From assembly GCA_036338025.1 (NCBI GenBank), contig JAYZDB010000330.1, positions 1-10,263 of the forward strand: DNA of 10,263 nt. The letters are read 5' to 3'. The translations under genes and the position numbers were made by a program. The notes under the pieces were generated by a model, which worked only from the letters and a program-made list of their open reading frames with translations, searched no databases and was not told where the DNA came from. Positions 4,809 through 10,263 of the stretch are shown here, piece after piece. Position 1 is the stretch's first letter. Every line of letters begins with the position of its first letter. This stretch comes from JAYZDB01 sp036338025. GTDB taxonomy: Bacteria > Planctomycetota > UBA1135 > UBA2386.

Positions 4809-7652
4809 ATGCAACACCGGTTCCCTTGTGATCTCGCGTCTCTCGCTCTCGTCTCCCTCGCGCTCACGTCGCCGGGCTTCGCCCAGAAGGGCATCGAGAA
4901 GGGTGACCACGTCGTCTTGATCGGGAACGGCCTGGCCGACCGGATGCAGCACCACGGGTGGTTGGAGGCCTATCTGCAATTGGCCTACCCAAAGCACAAA
5001 CTGGTCATCCGCAACCAGGGGTATCACGGTGACAAGGTCGACCATCGTCCGCGCAACAAGGGTTTCATGAACGCGGACCAGTACCTGACGCTCTCGAAGG
5101 CGGACGTCATCTACGCGATGTTCGGCTACAACGAGTCGTTCGATGGTACGCCGGACAAGTTCAGATCGGCGTTGACCAAGTGGGTGGCTGAGACTCGCAA
5201 GAAGGACTACTCCGGGTCTGGCGCGCCGCGCATCGTCTTGTTCTCGCCGATTGCCCATGAAGATCTCGACGATCCGAACCTCCCGGATGGCAAGGCCAAC
5301 AATGCTCGCCTCGGTGCCTACACCGAGGCGATGGCGGCGGTAGCCAAGGAGACCGGGGTCGGCTACGTCGATCTCTACGGTCCATCGCTGTCCCTCTACG
5401 TCAAGAACCAGGCTGCATTGACGATCAACGGCATCCACCTGTCCGAGGACGGCAACCGGCAGCTTGCCGAGGTCATCATCGAAGCAGTCAGCGGTTCCGT
5501 CCCGAAGGCCACGAAGTCTCGTCTCGAACACGTTCGGCGGGCTGTTCTGGACAAGAATTGGCACTGGTTCAACCGATACCGCGCGACCGACGGCAATGAC
5601 GTCTGGGGCGGTCGGTCCCATCTCAAGTTCACCGATGGGCAAACCAACCGGACGGTGCTGCAGCACGAACTCCAACAGCTCGACATCATGAGCACCAACC
5701 GTGATGTGGTGGTGTGGGCTGCAACCGCCGGCCGGACCGTGAAGGCAGATGACTCCAACGTGCCCGATGACGTCGTCGTCAAGACCACCATCGCCAGGCG
5801 CCAGTTGCAGGGCGGCGTCAGCAAGACCGGTTCGAACACTTACATCTCCGGCAAGGCGGGCGTCTCGAAGATGACCCTCGAGAAGGGCGTGAAGGCCAAC
5901 TTGTTCGCCTCCGAGGAGATGTTCCCCGAGCTCGTCAACCCGGTGCAGCTCGGGGTCGACACCAAGGGCCGCCTGTGGGTGGCGGCCTGGCCGACCTACC
6001 CCAAGTGGCGGCCGAAGGGCAAGATGGATGACGCCCTGCTGATCCTGCCGGATCAAAACCGCGATGGCGTCGCGGATCGGGTGATCACCTTTGCCAAGGT
6101 CCACAACCCGACCGGCTTCGAGTTCTGGAACGGCGGCGTCCTGGTGGCGTCTGCCCCGGACTTCTTGTTCCTCAAGGATACCGATGGCGATGATGTCGCC
6201 GACGTGCGGATCCGTGTGCTGGGTGGTATCGACTCGGCGGATACCCACCACACCGCCAACAACTTCGTCTACGGCCCGTGCGGGTTCCTCTACTACCAAC
6301 GCGGCGTGTTCCACGTCTCCAACGTGGAGACCCCCTGGCGCAAGAGCCAGCAATCGGGCCGCTCCGCGATGTACCGCTTCAACCCGCGGACCTACGAGTT
6401 CAGTTTCCACGCCAACAACAGCCCGAACCCGCACGGCATCTCGTTCGACTACTGGGGCTACCACTACGCGACCGACGGCACCGGCGGGCGCGCTTATCAG
6501 GTCAAGCCCAACGGCAAGGGTGGGTTCAAGATGCGCTCGCTTCTCAAGCACACGGTGCGGCCGGTGCCCTCGAGTACCATCTTGTCCAGCGCGCACTTCC
6601 CTGAGAAGAACCAGGGCAACTTCCTGATCTGCAACTCGATCGCCTTCCTCGGGATCAAGCAATACAAGCTGTCCTTTGACACTGACAAGGGTGACGCCCA
6701 CGGCACCGAGACCGACAACCTGCTGGTATCGAAGGACGGCAACTTCCGCCCGACGGACGCAGAAATCGGTGACGACGGGGCGCTCTACGTGTCGGACTGG
6801 GCCAACGCGATCGTCGGACACATGCAGCACAACGTCCGTGACCCCAGCCGTGATCACGCGCACGGCCGGGTCTATCGCCTGACGGTGCCCGGGCGCCCGC
6901 TGTCCAAGCACGTGGCGATCGACGGCCAACCGATCGCGACCCTGCTGGCTGCGCTCGAGCATCCGATCAATGGCGTCCGGCACCGGGCGCGGGTCGAGTT
7001 GTCCGAGCGCGATACCAAATCGGTCATCGCGGCCGCCAAGACGTGGTTGAAGAAGTGGAACCCGAAGAACAAGGCCCACGCGCATCACCTGCTCGAGGGC
7101 TTGTGGTTGCATCAGCAGCACAACGTCATCGACCGTGACCTGCTGCAGTTGCTGCTGGATTCCCCTGAGCCGCACGCGCGGGTCGCTGCCGGGACCGTCA
7201 AGCAGTTCTGGGACCACAACGATTCGCAACCGGCGCAGATGGCAGCTGAGGAACCCGTCGCACCTGTAGGCAAGCCGGACGCCGACGCGATCGTGATCAA
7301 GACGATCCCGGAGAAGATGCAGTACGATAAGGCGTCGTTCACGGTCAAGGCTGGTCAGAAGGTCAAGATCTGGTTCCAGAACGATGACTTCATGCCGCAC
7401 AACCTGTTGTTCTGCCAGCCCGGCTCTGGGATGGAGGTCGCGATGAGGGCGGTCAAGCTCGGCGCCAAGGGCTTCGATGTCGGCTTCGTGCCGAAGCACA
7501 AGAAGATCCTGGCGGCTTCCAAGTTGCTCAATCACCGCCAGACCGAGGTGATCGAGTTCACGGCACCGACTCGTCCGGGCAACTACGACTACGTCTGCAC
7601 CTTCCCGGGACACTGGACCCTGATGAAGGGTGTCATGAAGGTCGTCAAGTAG
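4809..7652 (+). CDS. secreted SGNH / TIGR02604-type beta-propeller / azurin-like cupredoxin fusion protein
   Basis: This encodes 947 residues from ATG 4809, chosen because a signal peptide follows at once (LASLALVSLALTSPGFAQ, likely cut near residue 26). (1) Residues about 30-235 are SGNH-like: IGNGLADRMQ (38-47), GYNES (106-110), NGIH (207-210). Gly41 sits where the nucleophilic Ser is expected, so hydrolase activity is doubtful. (2) Residues about 240-355 are a linker containing NWHWFNRYRATDGN, typical of these planctomycete proteins. (3) Residues about 361-695 are the 'membrane-bound dehydrogenase' propeller: LFASEEMFPELVNPVQLGVD, two Asp-rich loops at 415-423 and 457-465, DTHHTANNFVYGPCG, VSNVETPW, HGRVYRL. 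(4) Residues about 700-805 are helical, HEAT-like. (5) Residues about 825-947 are an azurin/plastocyanin-type copper domain with His864 (MPHN), Cys930, His935 and Met939 (CTFPGHWTLM). No CxxCH heme motif is present. The likely role is exported electron transfer or substrate oxidation; the substrate is unknown. No Shine-Dalgarno sequence is evident. Confidence 0.92.
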   Translation: MQHRFPCDLASLALVSLALTSPGFAQKGIEKGDHVVLIGNGLADRMQHHGWLEAYLQLAYPKHKLVIRNQGYHGDKVDHRPRNKGFMNADQYLTLSKADVIYAMFGYNESFDGTPDKFRSALTKWVAETRKKDYSGSGAPRIVLFSPIAHEDLDDPNLPDGKANNARLGAYTEAMAAVAKETGVGYVDLYGPSLSLYVKNQAALTINGIHLSEDGNRQLAEVIIEAVSGSVPKATKSRLEHVRRAVLDKNWHWFNRYRATDGNDVWGGRSHLKFTDGQTNRTVLQHELQQLDIMSTNRDVVVWAATAGRTVKADDSNVPDDVVVKTTIARRQLQGGVSKTGSNTYISGKAGVSKMTLEKGVKANLFASEEMFPELVNPVQLGVDTKGRLWVAAWPTYPKWRPKGKMDDALLILPDQNRDGVADRVITFAKVHNPTGFEFWNGGVLVASAPDFLFLKDTDGDDVADVRIRVLGGIDSADTHHTANNFVYGPCGFLYYQRGVFHVSNVETPWRKSQQSGRSAMYRFNPRTYEFSFHANNSPNPHGISFDYWGYHYATDGTGGRAYQVKPNGKGGFKMRSLLKHTVRPVPSSTILSSAHFPEKNQGNFLICNSIAFLGIKQYKLSFDTDKGDAHGTETDNLLVSKDGNFRPTDAEIGDDGALYVSDWANAIVGHMQHNVRDPSRDHAHGRVYRLTVPGRPLSKHVAIDGQPIATLLAALEHPINGVRHRARVELSERDTKSVIAAAKTWLKKWNPKNKAHAHHLLEGLWLHQQHNVIDRDLLQLLLDSPEPHARVAAGTVKQFWDHNDSQPAQMAAEEPVAPVGKPDADAIVIKTIPEKMQYDKASFTVKAGQKVKIWFQNDDFMPHNLLFCQPGSGMEVAMRAVKLGAKGFDVGFVPKHKKILAASKLLNHRQTEVIEFTAPTRPGNYDYVCTFPGHWTLMKGVMKVVK

Positions 7653-7722
7653 CGCGCCGGGCGGCTGCTGCAAAGGCCAGCGATTGAACGAGCAGGGGGG
7701 CCGGGTAGGCTCTCATCGCCCC

Positions 7723-9237
7723 ATGGAAGCCATCCCAATCAGTCCCGCTGCATCTGGTCCGGGTGCCAGGTTCCCTGGATTGGCGATTCGGGGACTGCTG
7801 CTGCTGTCGGTGTGCTTCGTCGCGGGGTTTTTTGTTTGGATGGTCAGCCAGCGTCTGACCTATCCGTTCGAACTCGAGTGGATGGAAGGCGCGATGGCGG
7901 ATCACGTCGCCCGGGTCTTGGAGGGCCGCCTGATCTACACCGAGCCGAGCTACGAGCACGTGGCGTATCTCTACCACCCGGGGTTCTTCTACGTCGCTGC
8001 GCTGTTTGGCAAGATCACCACCTTTGGCTACGCGCTGGCTTCGCTGCGCATCACTTCGGTGGTGGCGACCTTGCTGACTTGTTGGTTCTTGTTCCGCCTG
8101 GTGCGGCGTGACGGCACGTGGGTCGGCGGGCTGGTCGCAGTGGGGGTCTACTTCGCCTCATACTTCCTGGCCGGCTGCTACTACGACACCGGTCGGATCG
8201 ATCCCTTGTTTGCCTGTCTGCTGCTCGGTGGTATCGATCAAATGCGTGCCGCGCGTTCGTGGAAGGGCTTGGTGCTGGCGGGCGTTTGGTTCTTGTTTGC
8301 CTGGCTTACCAAGCAGACGGCGGCCCTGATCCTGCCGGTCGTAGTGCTCGGCAGCCTGCCCGGTGGTTTTCGGAGGGGTGCTGGGTTTGGCGTCGCGGTG
8401 GCGGCGGCATGCGGTTTGACCGTCTGGGGGCTCGACCTCCTGCATGACGGTTGGCTGTCCTATTTCACCTTGGAATTGCCCCGCAACCACGGGTTCGAGT
8501 CCTATCTGCTGCCGCTGTTCTGGTCGCATGACCTGCCGCCGATGTTGATCGGTCTGGGGCTGTTCGTGGTGTTCGTGCTGCGCGGTTCTGACCGACGGGC
8601 GGTTGTGTTTCATGCGTCGTGGATCGTGGCCTGCTTCCTCGGTGGAGTGATGTCACGCTTGCACGAGGGCGGGGCCGAGAACGTCCTGATCCCGACGATC
8701 GCCGCGGTGGCGGCAGCGTCCGGCCTTGGAGTGTCGACGCTCGGGGTCGCTGGTCTCGCTGGGCGATGTTGGGGTGAGGGGCTGGCGGTCCTGCAGTTGG
8801 CAATCTTGTTCTTCTTGCCATTCCTCCCGACCAAGGAGCCCTACGCGATTCCCATGCTGCCGTCGGCCCAGTCGACCGAGCGATCCGAGCGCTTGCTGGA
8901 TGAACTCCGGGAGGCCGCTGGGCCGGTCTTCCTGCCCTGGCATGGCTACTTGTCGCGGATGGCAGGCAAGCCGGCGACTGCCCACATCATGGCGATGGAT
9001 GACGTGTGGCGTAGTGGCAACCGGCGGGCCATCGAGGCGATGGACTCGTCGATCCGTGAGCGTTTTGCGACGGCTCCGTACCCGGTGATCTACGTCAGCA
9101 ACACGAACCCCCGGTTCTTGAAGTTGGTGGAGGCAGGCGGGTATCGGATGGGTCGCGATCTCCAGTCAGAGTTTGAGTTTCGTCACCCGGTGGGGGCACC
9201 GTTTTTCCCCCGGGTCAGTATGGTTAAGGGGCCCTGA
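7723..9237 (+). CDS. GT-C-type integral membrane glycosyltransferase (GT39/ArnT-like)
   Basis: This encodes 504 residues from ATG 7723; TTG 7684 would add 13 residues. Such proteins use a lipid-phosphate-linked sugar to glycosylate lipids, glycans or proteins on the outer face of the cytoplasmic membrane. A first hydrophobic helix (about residues 22-44) is followed by the acidic loop ELEWMEG at 50-56 (Glu50, Glu52, Glu55). This is the position of the catalytic acidic motif in GT-C enzymes. It is followed by an amphipathic stretch with HVARVLEGRLIY and YLYHPGFFYV. About eight to ten further hydrophobic segments run to roughly residue 370 (LLLGG, FLFAWLTKQTA, LIGLGLFVVFVL and others). A soluble C-terminal domain of about 130 residues includes LPWHGYLSRMAGKP. 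The family and exact sugar are not recognised. It lies 70 bp downstream of the copper protein and 4 bp before rlmL. Confidence 0.82.
   Translation: MEAIPISPAASGPGARFPGLAIRGLLLLSVCFVAGFFVWMVSQRLTYPFELEWMEGAMADHVARVLEGRLIYTEPSYEHVAYLYHPGFFYVAALFGKITTFGYALASLRITSVVATLLTCWFLFRLVRRDGTWVGGLVAVGVYFASYFLAGCYYDTGRIDPLFACLLLGGIDQMRAARSWKGLVLAGVWFLFAWLTKQTAALILPVVVLGSLPGGFRRGAGFGVAVAAACGLTVWGLDLLHDGWLSYFTLELPRNHGFESYLLPLFWSHDLPPMLIGLGLFVVFVLRGSDRRAVVFHASWIVACFLGGVMSRLHEGGAENVLIPTIAAVAAASGLGVSTLGVAGLAGRCWGEGLAVLQLAILFFLPFLPTKEPYAIPMLPSAQSTERSERLLDELREAAGPVFLPWHGYLSRMAGKPATAHIMAMDDVWRSGNRRAIEAMDSSIRERFATAPYPVIYVSNTNPRFLKLVEAGGYRMGRDLQSEFEFRHPVGAPFFPRVSMVKGP
9226..9231 (+). promoter_or_regulatory. ribosome binding site of rlmL
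   Basis: AAGGGG ends 10 bases before ATG 9242 and lies inside the last codons of the membrane glycosyltransferase gene. It supports ATG 9242 as the methyltransferase start and suggests coupled expression of the two genes. Confidence 0.45.
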
Positions 9238-9241
9238 GCTG

Positions 9242-10263
9242 ATGGTTGCCACAATCGAATACTACGCGCCCTGTTCGCTCGGCATGGAAGACGTGCTGCA
9301 CTTGGAACTCGACGCCCTGGGTGCCAGTCGATGCCGGGAGATGCGCGGCGGGGTGGCGTTTTGTGGTGACCGCGCCTTCGGCTACAAGGCCAACCTGTGG
9401 TTGCGTACTGCGATCCGCGTGCAGGAGAAGGTCTTTCAGGGCAAGGTCCGGGACGACGATGAGCTCTACAATCTGGTGCAGCGGGTCGACTGGTCGCGTT
9501 ACATGAGTGTGGATCAGACCTTGGCGATCGACGCCTCGGTACGCGATTCTGCCATCACTCATTCGCAATACGCGGCCCGCAAGTGCAAGGATGCGATCGT
9601 CGACCAGTTCCGTGATCGACTCGGCAAGCGGCCCAATGTGGATACCTCCGAGCCGGACCTGCCGCTGAAGATCACGGTTCTGGGCAATGTTGCGACCATC
9701 TACCTCAATCTTTCGGGTGACAGCCTGCACAAGCGAGGATGGCGACCGATCCAGGTCAAGAGTCCTTTGAACGAGGCCCTGGCTGCTGGTCTGCTCATCA
9801 TGAGTCGCTGGGACCAGCGCAGCCCGATCGTCGACCCGATGTGCGGCTCGGGGACCTTCCTGATCGAGGCAGCCTGCATGGCAACCGACCGTGCACCTGG
9901 ACTGGGACGGATGTTCCCGTTCGAGACCTGGCCGGATTTTGAGGAGGCGGCCTGGCGGGAACTCCGCGCTGACGCCGAATCCCGGATTGTTCGCGTGCTC
10001 GATTTCCCGATCGAAGGTTCCGATCGTCACGCCGGTGCGATCTCTCTGGCCAAGAAGAGCGCCGAGGCGGCTGGAGTCCACGAGTTGATCGAGTTTACGG
10101 TGGCGGATGCGCGTCGGTTTCAGCCGTCGGTGCCACCGGTTGCGGTGGTTGTCAATCCGCCTTACGGAGAGCGCCTGGGCGAGGGTGATGATCTCCTCGA
10201 CACCTGGGACGCGCTCGGCAACTTCTTCCACGAACAATGCCGTGGTGCGATGGCGCATGTGCT
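9242..10263 (+). CDS. rlmL: 23S rRNA m2G2445 methyltransferase RlmL, THUMP-containing (3' end cut by the window)
   Basis: The first 340 residues are visible, from ATG 9242, and the frame stays open to the window end. RlmL (YcbY N-terminal half) methylates N2 of G2445 in 23S rRNA using S-adenosylmethionine. The start YYAPCSLGMEDVLHLELDAL matches the RlmL N-terminal ferredoxin-like domain. A THUMP RNA-binding domain follows (about residues 45-160, with SQYAARKCKDAIVDQFRDR and PNVDTSEPDLPLKI). Next come LNLSGDSLHKRGWRP and the methyltransferase domain with SAM motif DPMCGSGTFLIEAA from Asp198 and catalytic motif NPPYGERLG from Asn305. The segment ATDRAPGLGR is also typical of RlmL. In E. coli the protein is fused to RlmK (about 700 residues in total); the window ends before that can be judged. 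It starts 4 bp after the membrane glycosyltransferase stop. Confidence 0.95.
   Translation, partial: MVATIEYYAPCSLGMEDVLHLELDALGASRCREMRGGVAFCGDRAFGYKANLWLRTAIRVQEKVFQGKVRDDDELYNLVQRVDWSRYMSVDQTLAIDASVRDSAITHSQYAARKCKDAIVDQFRDRLGKRPNVDTSEPDLPLKITVLGNVATIYLNLSGDSLHKRGWRPIQVKSPLNEALAAGLLIMSRWDQRSPIVDPMCGSGTFLIEAACMATDRAPGLGRMFPFETWPDFEEAAWRELRADAESRIVRVLDFPIEGSDRHAGAISLAKKSAEAAGVHELIEFTVADARRFQPSVPPVAVVVNPPYGERLGEGDDLLDTWDALGNFFHEQCRGAMAHV

Noticed and set aside
4767..7673. A 968-codon open frame on the minus strand opposite the copper protein
   Set aside because: It is antisense to a gene with clear domains and motifs. Its translation is Arg/Val/Asp/Leu-rich low-complexity sequence with no recognisable motif, as expected from codon bias in GC-rich DNA.
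9224..10258. A 344-codon minus-strand frame at the right edge
   Set aside because: It lies opposite rlmL, which matches the RlmL family closely over all 340 visible residues.

Overview
The window is GC-rich, densely coding bacterial DNA. It holds nine complete protein genes (one split-strand pair on the minus strand) and two genes cut by the window edges. There are no RNA genes, insertion sequences, CRISPR arrays or long repeats that I can see. The best taxonomic pointer is the 947-residue secreted protein at 4809-7652. Its SGNH plus 'membrane-bound dehydrogenase' beta-propeller architecture (TIGR02604 type) is characteristic of the Planctomycetota-Verrucomicrobia group. The SMUG1-type uracil-DNA glycosylase and the lipoprotein-rich content fit a planctomycete-like organism, but this is inference from gene content, not a phylogenetic placement.

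Layout. (1) Bases 1-2213, plus strand, form a tight run with gaps of 3 and 16 bp and one 4-bp overlap: the C-terminus of a membrane-anchored protein, a small lipoprotein, MiaE (tRNA 2-methylthio-isopentenyladenosine hydroxylase), and a lipoprotein alpha/beta-hydrolase of the lipase type. (2) A 153-bp gap precedes a GT4 glycosyltransferase (2367-3467). (3) On the minus strand, facing it, lie yjbQ (UPF0047) and then a SMUG1 uracil-DNA glycosylase. The glycosyltransferase and SMUG1 stop ends overlap by 24 bp and share a hairpin. (4) A 190-bp divergent intergenic region separates yjbQ from the large plus-strand secreted protein, which ends in a complete azurin-like blue-copper domain. (5) Downstream on the plus strand come a GT-C-type integral membrane glycosyltransferase (7723-9237) and, four bases later, the start of RlmL (THUMP domain plus SAM methyltransferase, 23S rRNA m2G2445), which is cut by the window end.

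How they fit together. MiaE and RlmL are RNA-modification enzymes, SMUG1 is base-excision repair, and YjbQ is a widespread housekeeping protein of uncertain role. The two glycosyltransferases point to cell-surface glycan synthesis. The copper protein is probably an exported or periplasmic redox or binding protein. No single pathway unites the window. It looks like ordinary chromosome, with one structurally noteworthy protein: the SGNH/propeller/cupredoxin fusion whose SGNH nucleophile appears to be missing.
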